From contig NZ_CAKZMJ010000056.1 in the NCBI RefSeq assembly GCF_937128415.1, positions 1-64,000 of the forward strand: a stretch of 64,000 nucleotides of DNA, given 5' to 3'. Source of the stretch: an uncultured Caldilinea sp. Lineage in GTDB: Bacteria > Chloroflexota > Anaerolineae > Caldilineales > Caldilineaceae. The notes below the pieces were generated by a model that saw nothing but the letters and a program-made list of their open reading frames with translations, was not told the origin of the DNA and ran no database searches. Each line of letters starts with the position of its first letter. Positions within the stretch are counted from its first letter, which is position 1. Shown here piece after piece: positions 1 to 14,460 of the stretch. The position numbers were made by a program, and so were the translations under genes.

Positions 1-37
1 GTCTCAATCCCCTGACGAGGATTCACTGTCTTCCGAC
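1..37 (-). CRISPR. Leader-proximal CRISPR repeat of an array running off the window
   Basis: The first 37 bases have the form of a type III/I-B repeat. The inner arms AATCC and GGATT (bases 6-10 and 18-22) form the short dyad of such repeats. Read on the minus strand the repeat ends in GGGGATTGAGAC, so its last eight bases, ATTGAGAC, match the usual 5' crRNA handle (ATTGAAAC type). This sets the sense strand as minus, the same as cas1 and cas2. The cas2-proximal side is then the leader and the array extends leftward beyond base 1. Only one repeat is visible, so the call rests on repeat form, orientation and position next to cas2. Confidence 0.8.
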
Positions 38-188
38 CCCTCAAATGCCCCAAAACTGTAATTTGTGGCGCTGTCGCCTCCCGCTTTCTCTGGGAGAGAG
101 GCCAATTGTCATATCTGCACAATCGCATTTGCTTGCGCCCCAAATCTGTTTCCGACATCCAATTGATTCCACAGCCAGCAATAAACCC

Positions 189-217
189 AATATATCCAAC
201 CACCTCCCTCTTGTCAA
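189..217 (-). promoter_or_regulatory. CRISPR leader promoter
   Basis: On the minus strand a perfect TTGACA (bases 217-212) and TATATT (194-189) are separated by exactly 17 bases. Transcription would start near base 182 and reach the first repeat after roughly 145 bases. It lies in the leader between cas2 (ends 283) and the repeat (1-37). The rest of 38-282 shows no convincing gene. Confidence 0.7.
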
Positions 218-282
218 AGCTTCCGAAGACCCCTTCCCCACAACCTTTCCACTTCCGAAAACATTGAAACACTCCACTGCAC

Positions 283-573
283 TTAGATGATCAGCAGACC
301 CGGTTCATCGATCGGCGCAGCGACGCCCATGCGCTCTACAGTGGTCAAGCATTCGTCACATAGACGATAGAAACGCACGCTGTCCTCTTGCTCGTCAATG
401 AGGCGTTGCAGCCGTTGACGCAGTTTCTCTTGATTGGCCGGCGTAATGTAGCACTCGAAGACCGAACGTTGCACGCGCTGCGCGCCGAAATCCAGCAGAG
501 TTTTGGCGACCTTGAGCCGCCGACGGTCGTCTACGATGTCATAGCTGATGACGAGAAAGCGCTTTCCTCTCAT
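283..573 (-). CDS. cas2: CRISPR-associated endonuclease Cas2
   Basis: A 96-residue protein with the typical Cas2 beginning (RFLVISYDIVDD, with the conserved Asp at residue 12) and a ferredoxin-like layout. Cas2 dimers bridge two Cas1 dimers in the integrase that inserts new spacers at the leader end of the array. The ATG overlaps the cas1 stop by 4 bases, so the two are translationally coupled. It is the last gene before the leader, the usual position. Length is normal for the family (about 90-100 residues). Confidence 0.95.
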   Translation of the reverse strand: MRGKRFLVISYDIVDDRRRLKVAKTLLDFGAQRVQRSVFECYITPANQEKLRQRLQRLIDEQEDSVRFYRLCDECLTTVERMGVAAPIDEPGLLII

Positions 574-1583
574 CGGGCAAGAAATGGTCGATACGCTGGC
601 GCCGCGCCGGTGGGATCCAACGAGCGCGCCAGCGCATACGCCTGCAAGTGAAAGAGCCGACGATAGGTGACCTGCTCGCCGCTCTCCGGATGTTTGAAGC
701 TTTGCGTAAGGCGCGCCTCCAGCTCGCGGACGAAGAGCCGCACCCCCTCCGGCGCCAGCAAGATCGGGCGCTCTTCACTCTCGCCAGGCCGAAAATGCTC
801 TTCTTTGATCACGCCATCATTCAGGCAGTGCAACACAACAGAATCCACAATCAGTGGGCGAAATTCCTCCATCAGATCGAGCGCCAGGCTCGGACGGTTG
901 TACTCCAGCCGATGCAAAAAGCCAACATACGGGTCCAGCCCAACGGTCAATACAGCGCCCAGCACATTCTGCAACAGCACGGTGTAGCCATAGCTCAGCA
1001 GGACGTTCACCGGGTCGGTCGGAGGACGCCGCACGCGCCCCTCGAAACGCCACGGCGGCTGCAGCAGCGCCTTCCATACGCCAAAGTAAATCGCCGTCCC
1101 CTGCCCTTCCACGCCCATGAGGCTGTTGTGCGTCGTCGTGCGCAGCGTGCGCCGAAGCTGGTGTTCGACCCCGGCGGCGGCCAGATGGACGGTCTCCGAG
1201 TTCAACCGCTGCGCCTGGCGCTCCAAAAACATTTTGATGTTGTGCAACTTGCCATAGACCATCTGTTGAGCGGTGCGCAGCGCAAAGTTGGCGTCCTGGC
1301 TGCACAACACCTGATTCACGCGCAGCGCCCCATGTCCGCTCTCTGCGCCGACCAAGCGGCCGTAGAAACGCCCATCCTCGCTGAGAAGGACAACCTCGAC
1401 GCCTTCGTCCAACAGCAGGCGCAGGGCCTGCGTCGTCACCTGAACGTTGCCGAAGAGCACAACCTGGCTGATCTGCAGCGTCGCCACCTGCGCCAGCGTC
1501 TCGCCATCCTTGCTGACGATGATGCGGCGCCCTTCACGGTTGAGTTTCGCCCCCTGTTCGATGACATAAAGTGGGTTGCGCAT
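570..1583 (-). CDS. cas1: CRISPR-associated integrase Cas1
   Basis: A 337-residue Cas1. The N-terminal beta domain (about 1-90) is followed by the helical catalytic domain. The metal-binding residues can be picked out: E159 in GVEGQG, H224 in VGFLHRLEYNR and the acidic pair E239/E240 in LMEEFRP. Cas1 with Cas2 integrates protospacers into the array. No reverse transcriptase domain is fused, although many type III Cas1 proteins carry one. It lies 22 bases after cas6 and overlaps cas2 by 4 bases, so cas6-cas1-cas2 form one unit. It is the only cas1 in the window and presumably serves both effector modules. Confidence 0.97.
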   Translation of the reverse strand: MRNPLYVIEQGAKLNREGRRIIVSKDGETLAQVATLQISQVVLFGNVQVTTQALRLLLDEGVEVVLLSEDGRFYGRLVGAESGHGALRVNQVLCSQDANFALRTAQQMVYGKLHNIKMFLERQAQRLNSETVHLAAAGVEHQLRRTLRTTTHNSLMGVEGQGTAIYFGVWKALLQPPWRFEGRVRRPPTDPVNVLLSYGYTVLLQNVLGAVLTVGLDPYVGFLHRLEYNRPSLALDLMEEFRPLIVDSVVLHCLNDGVIKEEHFRPGESEERPILLAPEGVRLFVRELEARLTQSFKHPESGEQVTYRRLFHLQAYALARSLDPTGAAPAYRPFLAR

Positions 1584-1605
1584 CGAGACACCCCGCCAAA
1601 GAACG

Positions 1606-2424
1606 TCATATCCTCTCCCGGCGCCGCACCTGTCCCATGCCTGTCGCCGTCTGAGCGCCGACGCCGCTGTAGAGGGCGAAATCCGCCAGCATGTTCATGA
1701 TGCTCAACCAGTAACGATCGCCCGCCAGCGCCCGATAGGTGACGCGCCCAACGCCGCCGATGCGTTGCGCTCCATCCTTAGATACAACCGGAAAACTTTC
1801 CAGCCGATAGCGGCTGATCGCCATCACCTCCTCGCCGTAACGACGCATCTCCGGGCTGAGCGTCACCGGGCTGAAGGCGTTCCAGCGCTCGACCAGACTG
1901 CCGAAAACCAGCCCCGGCAACGGCACAGGCATGGTCATCTCCTTTGACTTGAAAGCGGTTGGCGAGGCGAACTCCAGCGTCACCTGGCGGTCGAGCGCTT
2001 CCAACCGCGTCAACTGCGTCGCCGCCAGCAATTCATAGCTCGTGCGCCCACTCCACGGATGGCGGTCGGAGTCGCAGATGGTCTCCTGCACGGTGAAACG
2101 GTGGCTTTCCAGCTCCCATATCTCCGGCCGCTCCTCAAGCAGAGCGTGCGCCAGAGCTTCGCTCACTTCAGGAACCAGGCCGGTGACGCGCACCTGCACA
2201 GGCTTCTCCGGCGTCACGGTGACGCTTTTTGCGCCGCTGTATGCGCCGAGCAAACCGGAGCAGGTCACCGGCTTTGGGCCCTCGTCGTCGTGGATGCGCC
2301 GCACCAGCGCAGGGTCAATCTCGCCCAGCCGGGCAAGCGTCGCAGCGTAGTTGGCGCGACCGAGAAAGCCCGGCAGCGTCTTCACCGTGGGCGAGACCAA
2401 CGTCAGAACAATTGAAATCAACAT
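1606..2424 (-). CDS. cas6: CRISPR RNA endoribonuclease Cas6
   Basis: A 272-residue RAMP-fold protein starting MLISIVLTL. I prefer the ATG at 2424 to upstream in-frame starts because it begins exactly with the first RAMP beta strand. The C-terminal glycine-rich loop GVGAQTATGMGQVRR is the Cas6 signature, and the central HPWSGRTSY segment also resembles other Cas6 proteins. Cas6 cuts the pre-crRNA within the repeat and leaves the 8-base 5' handle. No second cas6 is present, so it should supply crRNAs to both the III-A and III-D complexes. It lies just upstream of cas1. Confidence 0.92.
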   Translation of the reverse strand: MLISIVLTLVSPTVKTLPGFLGRANYAATLARLGEIDPALVRRIHDDEGPKPVTCSGLLGAYSGAKSVTVTPEKPVQVRVTGLVPEVSEALAHALLEERPEIWELESHRFTVQETICDSDRHPWSGRTSYELLAATQLTRLEALDRQVTLEFASPTAFKSKEMTMPVPLPGLVFGSLVERWNAFSPVTLSPEMRRYGEEVMAISRYRLESFPVVSKDGAQRIGGVGRVTYRALAGDRYWLSIMNMLADFALYSGVGAQTATGMGQVRRRERI

Positions 2425-2540
2425 AAAACACCTCGAACAGAAAGTTCTACAAAACGAAACCAACGTGCACGACGCCTGTTCACCCTACCGAAACCTTCAC
2501 TCTCAACAGACGCCACGCATCACGCAACACGCACCCCTTC

Positions 2541-2921
2541 TCACCGCTTGCGTCTGGCGGCGTCGCGGATCGCCTGTAAGTCGAGAATCTCCGCCACTTC
2601 GTAGCGTCGCGGCAGGCTTTCCGCCACCGGCCGGATGCGCACGATGGGGGGGAAATTGCCCATGCGGCCGTGCAGCTCCGCCAGCAATGCGGCGGCGATG
2701 AAGTTGAGAGAAGGCAAGACGACCAGAATCGGCGTCGTCTGCCACTGCTCCGAGGTGAGACCTGCTGCATCGAGCAGGCGCTCGACCTGGGGCGCGAAAG
2801 GCGCCTGCTCGTCAAACTGCGTGGGAATCTCCCGCACCTCTGTGATGCGCGCCCCCGTCAGTGCCTCAATCTGGCTGCGCTGCGCTTCATTCAACGGGTG
2901 AGAAAAATTGAGCACAATCAT
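2541..2921 (-). CDS. csx15: Csx15 family CRISPR-associated protein
   Basis: A 126-residue protein beginning MIVLNFSHPLNEAQ, which matches my recollection of the Csx15 family, small proteins encoded next to type III systems. It has a Rossmann-like alternation of strands (LVVLPSLNF) and helices. Csx15 has been proposed to act as a ring nuclease that removes cyclic oligoadenylate; I cannot verify activity from sequence. It is 116 bases upstream of cas6 in the same direction. On its other side the cas operon is interrupted by an opposite-strand decayed gene and an SH3 protein gene. Confidence 0.7.
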   Translation of the reverse strand: MIVLNFSHPLNEAQRSQIEALTGARITEVREIPTQFDEQAPFAPQVERLLDAAGLTSEQWQTTPILVVLPSLNFIAAALLAELHGRMGNFPPIVRIRPVAESLPRRYEVAEILDLQAIRDAARRKR

Positions 2922-2987
2922 TGGAGTTGCTTCTTTCCATAAGCGATGTATACTGAATCATCAGACACGAATTGCTGAGGAGAAAAC

Positions 2988-3609
2988 ATGCCATCGCCTT
3001 TCCCAGGAATGGACCCTTATCTGGATCGAAGACACTGCGCCCGAAACAAAGCTCGGCATCCTGTATCCTGACGTTGAAGTTGTGCATTCGCGCACGGTGA
3101 GGGAGCGTTCTCCCTCCTACGCAGCCGGCGCTTCACCGTTTACGCCATCCATCCTTGCGCCGGCGCCGGCCCCGATCCCGGTGCGCGTGCCCGAAATCGA
3201 GATTCGCGACGCCAACGCCAACCGCCTGGTCACCACCATTGAAATTTTGTCGCCCGTCAACAAGCGTGAGCCTGGGTTGTCCCTCTATCGACGAAAACGC
3301 CGTCGGTTGCAACGGGCAGGCGTCCATTTGATCGAGATCGACCTGATCCGCCGCGGTCAACACCCCTATTCCTATCCCACGTCGCCTCCGTCTCTCTATC
3401 TGGTGACGCTCTTGCGCAGCCAGGCGACGCAGGTCGAAGCCTGGCCGATTGGTTTGGACAAGCCCCTGCCCACCATCCCGGTTCCTCTGCTGCCGCCCGA
3501 TCCCGACGCAGTGCTCGATTTACAGGCGGCGCTGACGGCTGTCTACGACGAGGCCGGGGATGACCTGTCGATCGACTGCAGCCAGCCGCCGCCTCCGCCG
3601 CCGTTGTGA
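2988..3609 (+). pseudogene. Decayed DUF4058 gene (internal deletion and frameshift)
   Basis: The true DUF4058 start is visible at 2988 behind a GAGGAG-type ribosome site: it reads MPSPFPGMDPYLD, the hallmark beginning of the family. After about 13 codons the reading frame passes directly into sequence that belongs far downstream (IEDTAPETKLGILYPDVEV), but out of frame, and the start frame then stops near base 3072. The rest of the protein continues intact in another frame to 3609 (SPVNKREPG, HLIEIDLIRRG, PLPTIPVPLLPPDP). An internal deletion of some tens of codons plus a frameshift is the simplest reading. DUF4058 has no established function; it is common in Chloroflexota and cyanobacteria. 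It lies inside the cas locus on the opposite strand. Confidence 0.8.
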
Positions 3610-3639
3610 AGTTGTGAAATCGACGACGCCTCGCCGTCG

Positions 3640-4974
3640 CTAGTTGTCCTGGGAGGGCATCTCGGCGAAATTGCCTAGGTCGACGCGCTTGCCGACGTCG
3701 GTCTGCAAATAGACGCGGCCCGTGGCGTCCGGCAGATCGACGGCGAACGCAATGCGCACAGAATTGCCCGGATTCACATCGGTGTAGACGCTGTCCAACC
3801 CCCCGAGTTGCCACTGAGCATAGCCGCTTCCCTTGCCGCTGGCGCTGTATCGTTGCCCCCTTTCATCGACGACCCAGGGATCGATGTTCCGGTCGAAGTA
3901 GTCGGTGCCGGCCTGCAAGTTGGTCGCATCGATGACCACGATCAAGAAGTGCCCCATGGCGATGTACGAATTGCTGTAGAAGTAGACCGCCTTGCGCTTG
4001 CGCACCTCGGAGACTTTGAAACGCCAGCCGCCGGCCTCGATCTCCTCACCGATGGCGGCGACGTTGCCAACGGGCGCAGCGCTGCTTCCGGCGGACGAGG
4101 TCGAACCGCCTCCCCCTGTAGAGGACGCCGGCGGCGCGGGGACGTCGGTCGCCACCGGTAGGTCGCCGGGCGCGTTGTCGACCAGGAAGGCGGCGATCCA
4201 CTTGCCATCGCGCAGCTGCAGCCAATCGCCGGCCTCGTTGCGCGCTGCAATGTCCAAAGCGTCGCCCGCTTTCACGCCCCCCACCACCGGATAGTGGGTG
4301 CCCGGCCCCCCGCGCAGATTGGCGTTGTTATTGGCGACAGGCGCTCCCGCCGGCGCCGAAGGCCGGGGGTTGGCGACCTCGCCCAACTGAATGTCGAGCG
4401 CCTTGATCTTGGGGATCGTCACCTGGTTGCCGAGCACGGCGGTGTACTTTTGCAGCCCTTCCACCACACCCCAGACGGTGACGATGTCGTCCTCCAGGAA
4501 GCGCTGCGTTCCGGGATAGTCAACCCAAATCGGGTCGTCCCAGATGCCGTAGCTTCCCCGGGTCACGGCCACGCGCAGAATGTAGCCTTGATCGTTCTCG
4601 TCGCAGAAGATCAGGCACTCTTTCTCCTGCACCTGCAGCACCTTGCCGACGTAGCGCACCGTCTTGCCGACATGGCGTTCATTGTAGCGGAAGAGGTCAT
4701 CGTAGGGAATTGCAACGGCCTGCGCCTTGCGGCTCTCCAGGTCCTGTTGGGCGGCGACCTCCCCCGGCTTGGGGAGCTTGGTCACGGCGCCGAGCACGAC
4801 CGAAGGGTCGCTCACGCGCACGCTGACGCCGGTTGCGCCGACGGAGACGGTCAGCGTAAAAGTCTTGCCGCCCACGGTGATAGGCACCAGATAATCATCG
4901 TTGGCGTGGGCTGCCCCGCTCGTCCAAAAGAAGAGAAAACAAGCCAGAATAAGTGCAAAAGGTAGGCGAGTCAT
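3640..4974 (-). CDS. Secreted SH3-domain/DUF4352-like protein
   Basis: A 444-residue exported protein. I start at 4974 because MTRLPFALILACFLFFWTSG is a clean signal peptide; the upstream in-frame extension reads through repeat-like DNA. A middle region (about 105-205) looks like an OB or barrel domain. A bacterial SH3 domain follows at about 215-265 (NLRGGPGTHYPVVGG), then a Gly/Ser linker and a C-terminal domain of DUF4352 type (about 305-440: IGEEIEAGGWRFKVSEV, VVVIDATNL). Such proteins act outside the membrane; no enzyme motif is seen. It has no known CRISPR role and looks like an intruder between csx1 and csx15. Confidence 0.75.
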   Translation of the reverse strand: MTRLPFALILACFLFFWTSGAAHANDDYLVPITVGGKTFTLTVSVGATGVSVRVSDPSVVLGAVTKLPKPGEVAAQQDLESRKAQAVAIPYDDLFRYNERHVGKTVRYVGKVLQVQEKECLIFCDENDQGYILRVAVTRGSYGIWDDPIWVDYPGTQRFLEDDIVTVWGVVEGLQKYTAVLGNQVTIPKIKALDIQLGEVANPRPSAPAGAPVANNNANLRGGPGTHYPVVGGVKAGDALDIAARNEAGDWLQLRDGKWIAAFLVDNAPGDLPVATDVPAPPASSTGGGGSTSSAGSSAAPVGNVAAIGEEIEAGGWRFKVSEVRKRKAVYFYSNSYIAMGHFLIVVIDATNLQAGTDYFDRNIDPWVVDERGQRYSASGKGSGYAQWQLGGLDSVYTDVNPGNSVRIAFAVDLPDATGRVYLQTDVGKRVDLGNFAEMPSQDN

Positions 4975-5021
4975 ACGGAAACCCTTTCGTTGATTGAAAT
5001 GAAGACAAAAATCCAGACGAA

Positions 5022-5095
5022 CGTGCTGCGTGTTGCGAGGTGCGTGCGCCGCCTCCTGACGCAACACGGAACACGCAACACACAACACTCAACAC
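5022..5095. repeat. Imperfect hairpin with CAACAC repeats after csx1
   Basis: Arms at 5022-5037 and 5060-5075 pair with two mismatches across a 22-base loop. The right arm continues as a run of degenerate CAACAC words (5060-5095). It begins right at the csx1 stop codon and precedes the SH3 protein gene, so it could end or attenuate transcription, though no T-run is present. A related word (CACGCAACACGCAC) occurs near 2520 in the csx15-cas6 gap. Confidence 0.55.
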
Positions 5096-6348
5096 AATAA
5101 CGCCTCCAGCCGGCGATGCAACGCCTTCGCCCGCTTCTCAACCTCATCGGACGGAAGCGCCTGTTCGCGTTTCCCGGCGTGCATGAGGTCGTTGCGCAGG
5201 TCGCCTAAGTCCCCGTACAGCTGGACGACCTCGTCCAAGGAGGGCAGGCCGCCGAGGTCGAGCAGGGCTTCCTTTGCAGGCGCAGCTGAGGATTTCGCTT
5301 TGCGCTTTTGCAGCTCCAGCCCCAGGGCGCGCTCAACCGCCTCGCGGGCGCCCTTTTTCAGCAAGTCGTCCTGCATTCCAAGCCGCGTCATCACCCAGGA
5401 GACCAGCCATTCGCGCGCCAGCGCCACGGCCTGAAAGATTTGGTTGCGCTCCAGATACCAGCCGATGAGGGCGCGTTCGGTCGTCAGCGCGCGCAGCGGA
5501 TCGGCTTTTTGCGCCTCTGCGCTGAGGGCAATCGGCGCAAAGCTTGCGAGCACATGGTCGCCCAACAGCGCGAACGGCTGCGCCAGCGCTGCGCTGGTTT
5601 CCAACGCAGCAGGCAGCTGTCTGCAAATGCGCTCGCTGGCGTCCATCGCCTCGGCGGGGCGCACCACGCGCAGCGCTCGCGACGCGCGCGTCAGGCTGCC
5701 GGCCGTCTTCTTCACCGGCGAGTCGTTCCACGTGGAAAGCGCAGCCTTGCCGGCGGTGCTCGGATCAGGCTTGATGCTCTGATGGCGGGCGTGGAGCAGC
5801 CGGGCGAGGTCGCGCGCGTCGCCGAAGCGCACGAAGCGGTCGGCGCCCACCATCCAGTCGAAAAGTTCGACGAAGCGCGTCAGGTCGATCACGGGGGCGC
5901 GATGCGGCGTCACCGATTGGTCGCGAGCCTCAAAATTGCCGTAGAGCACCGCCTCTAGCTGGATTTTCTTGACCACGCGCAGATAGGCGGCCGCCAGGAA
6001 GGATAGGAAGGGCAGGGAACGAAAGCCGTGGGTGATGTCGAAGACCACCGCCTCCTCCGGCTCCACGGCGTCGACGACCGCCTGGAAAATCCTCCACAAC
6101 TCTGCGTCATTGCCCCCATTGGGAATGTCGACCGGCTGCACATCGACGACAGAGTCCTCAACCAGGCTCAGGAAGCGCTCCAAATGCATTTCCTTGGCCC
6201 TTTCCGTTACAAAAACGCGCATCGTCAGGTCAGGAAGAAAGCGCGCCAACGCAACGCCGAAGTAGGGCGCCGTATGCTCGCGCCCGTCGGCAAGCACGTA
6301 GGTGGTTTCATGGGCGACGTTGGCGCCGAGGAAAGTGATGGCTTTCAT
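5089..6348 (-). CDS. csx1: Csx1/Csx2-type CARF-HEPN ribonuclease
   Basis: A 419-residue protein of the TM1812-like Csx1/Csx2 family. I start at 6348, which gives MKAITFLGANVAHETTYVL, the family's usual opening. The N-terminal CARF domain (about 1-170) contains DITHGFRSLPFLSFLAA, the loop that contacts cyclic oligoadenylate. The C-terminal HEPN domain carries R385-N-D-L-M-H390, the R-x4-H RNase motif. On cOA binding such proteins degrade RNA non-specifically. It follows the CARF-RelE gene by 17 bases, in the same direction, and closes the signalling end of the III-A operon. Confidence 0.88.
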   Translation of the reverse strand: MKAITFLGANVAHETTYVLADGREHTAPYFGVALARFLPDLTMRVFVTERAKEMHLERFLSLVEDSVVDVQPVDIPNGGNDAELWRIFQAVVDAVEPEEAVVFDITHGFRSLPFLSFLAAAYLRVVKKIQLEAVLYGNFEARDQSVTPHRAPVIDLTRFVELFDWMVGADRFVRFGDARDLARLLHARHQSIKPDPSTAGKAALSTWNDSPVKKTAGSLTRASRALRVVRPAEAMDASERICRQLPAALETSAALAQPFALLGDHVLASFAPIALSAEAQKADPLRALTTERALIGWYLERNQIFQAVALAREWLVSWVMTRLGMQDDLLKKGAREAVERALGLELQKRKAKSSAAPAKEALLDLGGLPSLDEVVQLYGDLGDLRNDLMHAGKREQALPSDEVEKRAKALHRRLEALLC

Positions 6349-6365
6349 GGCTGTTTTTGGAAACC

Positions 6366-7505
6366 TCACGGGTTGTCGTTGACTCGATCATGGGCGCCGA
6401 AATGGCGCAGGCGCAGCCTCTCGCCCTCGGCGACGCAGCTGACGCGGCGACCTTGCGTCAGGCGAAAATGACCGATGGGGCGACCGTCGACGGACCTGCG
6501 ATTCTGATAATCTTCGTACTGAAGGCCACCATCCTGTTTAAGCCTCACAACGCCGCCTTCATTGAGCAGCACGCTCACCCTGGCCAGCGTCCTTTGCAGA
6601 TCGACGCGTTCCTCCGGCGCCGCCCTGTCGAAATCGCGCCGAAACGACTCCTCATACACAAGGTTCGGGAAAGGGAGCAATTCTTTTTGAAGCAGCTCAT
6701 GCCGCACGCGGTTCCAAATCAGGCGTCCCCACTCGGAAAGGGTGACATCGCCATGTTGATCGATGTCGAGCAGCCCCTCCGGCAGGTTGGCGACTTCGCC
6801 GTGTGGAAGAATCGCCCCGGCGTCCAGCAGCGCCAACTGGGTGCAATAGGTTTGCAGCGGCGCGATGTCGACCTGGATCGGCAGGCGGGGGATGCGCAAC
6901 AGTTGTTTGCTGCTCTCGAAGATATAGACGATCTCATCCGCATAGAACATGCCGGCGATATTGAGATAGCTTTGCAGGCTCTTGAAGGCGCCGGTGAGAT
7001 TGAAGACGATGCGATAGCCATCGGCTCGATATTCGGGAATGGTCTCCTCGCACCAACGCAGCAACTCTTTGATTCCATGGGAGAAGCGCCGGTTATCGCC
7101 GCTGCTCAACTGTTCAGGGACCCACATCTGCACATTGGTAATCCCCTGGCTGCGCAAGAAGGCTTCCAGCGTCTGCGCGGCCCTGCATCCGAGCACCGTA
7201 TCCGTGGCGACAAGCACATGCACATCGTTGCGGGCGCGCTGAAGTTGGTCTTCATACAGGCCGTAGAGTCCGTTCAATTCGGCGCTTACCAGGCGCTTCG
7301 CCGCAACCGTCCCTTCGGTCAGGGTTTGCTCCGCACGCGCGACCAGTTCGGCAAGAAAAGCCTCCAGGTCAGGCGGCAACTCCGTTGCGTTTGCATGACG
7401 ATTCAGCCTTTTCTCTCCCCCTTCTTCCCGTTCTTCAGGTGACAGGGATTTCAGAAACAGGCTGATGCCCACCGTCGTCAGCACCAATTGTCGTTGTCTT
7501 GTCAT
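6366..7505 (-). CDS. CARF-RelE fusion, Cami1-like mRNA interferase
   Basis: A 379-residue protein. After a helical leader, a CARF domain lies at about 90-235, with the ligand loop NLTGAFKSLQSYLNIAG and YADEIVYIFESS, as in APE2256/Csm6-type CARFs. After a linker resembling a winged helix, the last ~90 residues do not look like HEPN. They read as a RelE-type toxin fold: RDFDRAAPEERVDLQRTLARV, then HFRLTQGRRVSCVAEGERL and LRLRHFGAHDRV. The known CARF-RelE protein Cami1 cuts ribosome-bound mRNA when cOA binds. The RelE assignment is from pattern only, without alignment. It sits between csm5 (126-base gap) and csx1. Confidence 0.75.
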   Translation of the reverse strand: MTRQRQLVLTTVGISLFLKSLSPEEREEGGEKRLNRHANATELPPDLEAFLAELVARAEQTLTEGTVAAKRLVSAELNGLYGLYEDQLQRARNDVHVLVATDTVLGCRAAQTLEAFLRSQGITNVQMWVPEQLSSGDNRRFSHGIKELLRWCEETIPEYRADGYRIVFNLTGAFKSLQSYLNIAGMFYADEIVYIFESSKQLLRIPRLPIQVDIAPLQTYCTQLALLDAGAILPHGEVANLPEGLLDIDQHGDVTLSEWGRLIWNRVRHELLQKELLPFPNLVYEESFRRDFDRAAPEERVDLQRTLARVSVLLNEGGVVRLKQDGGLQYEDYQNRRSVDGRPIGHFRLTQGRRVSCVAEGERLRLRHFGAHDRVNDNP

Positions 7506-7631
7506 GGCTCATTGCTCCTTCCTTGCCTCAAGACGCCTGCACCATCCCTCGTAGACGTCGCTCGCAACGGCGTAGTCGGTGGACTCCCAACCACGCCCAA
7601 TGCATTCTCCGACCTGGATCATCGGCTGCAT

Positions 7632-9927
<2,296 letters not shown>

Positions 9928-9938
9928 AGGCGCCTCCT

Positions 9939-10745
<807 letters not shown>

Positions 10746-10770
10746 GGCTCGATCTCCCTTTCAATGCGGA

Positions 10771-11187
<417 letters not shown>

Positions 11188-11251
11188 GGTGTGACTCCTT
11201 TTCAAAAGAAATAATGTTTTTGTATGCATTGCTCGCAGCGGCGCTTCCTCA

Positions 11252-11366
11252 GCTCACCCACGACCTTGCGGGCCGGCGAGGACGTGCGGCTGCGAGCCGC
11301 ACCTACCGGAAAACGCTTCCCCGGCTCACCCACGACCTTGCGGGCCGGCGAGGACGTGCGGCTGCG
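11252..11366 (-). repeat. Two direct copies of a GC-rich palindromic repeat
   Basis: A 43-base sequence at 11252-11294 recurs exactly at 11324-11366, 72 bases later. The first copy continues into GTGCGGCT-GCG-AGCCGCAC (11284-11302), an 8-bp stem with a 3-base loop. Read on the minus strand, the unit is homologous to elements at 44118-44168 and 44221-44270 and, more weakly, near 29470-29505. It fills most of the csm1-csm2 gap. Confidence 0.8.
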
Positions 11367-11390
11367 GGTCGCTTCCACAAAGGGCTGCGT

Positions 11391-13994
<2,604 letters not shown>

Positions 13995-14085
13995 CGATTG
14001 TTCCCTCCATCAAAGCTTGCCTGCACCGATCCCTCGGGGGAGCGAGGCAGGGGGATGTCGGATGGTTAAGATGCAGTGAACTTGT

Positions 14086-14460
14086 TTATAGCCTCCATGG
14101 CTCTACGCGGAGGCCAGGAACGCAAGGCCGTTTGCTCTCCAGGTAGACGCAGTCCCAGCCGCGCTGCATGGCCAGGGCGAAGGCGACCAGCATCATCATC
14201 TTGGCGCCGCCGGTGAGGTTGACGACCGTGGGCCGGTCCGCAGGGGCCAGGCTGTTGAGCCGCGCCAGGATGGCCGGCAGGTCGTAGGCGTCGGTCTCTT
14301 CGACGATTGCGTGGGGCATCAGGCGTCGCAGGCGCTCCGCCACCGGCCGCGTGCGCGCGGAACAGACCAACAGCGACCGCTCCGGCCGCAGGAACCGGTC
14401 CGGCAACAGCACGGGCATGGGCTGCTCGCCGATGAGGTGGAGGAGGGTGGACATGGTCAC
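14086..14460 (-). CDS. CARF-only protein resembling the sensor half of Can2/Card1
   Basis: A 124-residue protein. STLLHLIGEQPMPVLLP is the opening strand and loop of Can2/Card1 (DUF1887-type) CARF domains, and VVNLTGGAKMMMLVAFALAM is their ligand-binding loop. The PD-(D/E)xK nuclease domain that normally follows is missing; the protein stops right after the CARF fold, and no nuclease continuation is seen in any frame before csm1. It could be a ring nuclease, a cOA sponge or a truncated effector. A GTG at 14460 overlaps the stop of the upstream RAMP gene (an ATG at 14454 is the alternative), so it is translationally coupled to the III-D operon. Confidence 0.75.
   Translation of the reverse strand: MTMSTLLHLIGEQPMPVLLPDRFLRPERSLLVCSARTRPVAERLRRLMPHAIVEETDAYDLPAILARLNSLAPADRPTVVNLTGGAKMMMLVAFALAMQRGWDCVYLESKRPCVPGLRVEPWRL

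Noticed and set aside
45..290. Small frames in both directions across the CRISPR leader
   Set aside because: They overlap the leader, its promoter and the repeat and have no family resemblance or ribosome site.
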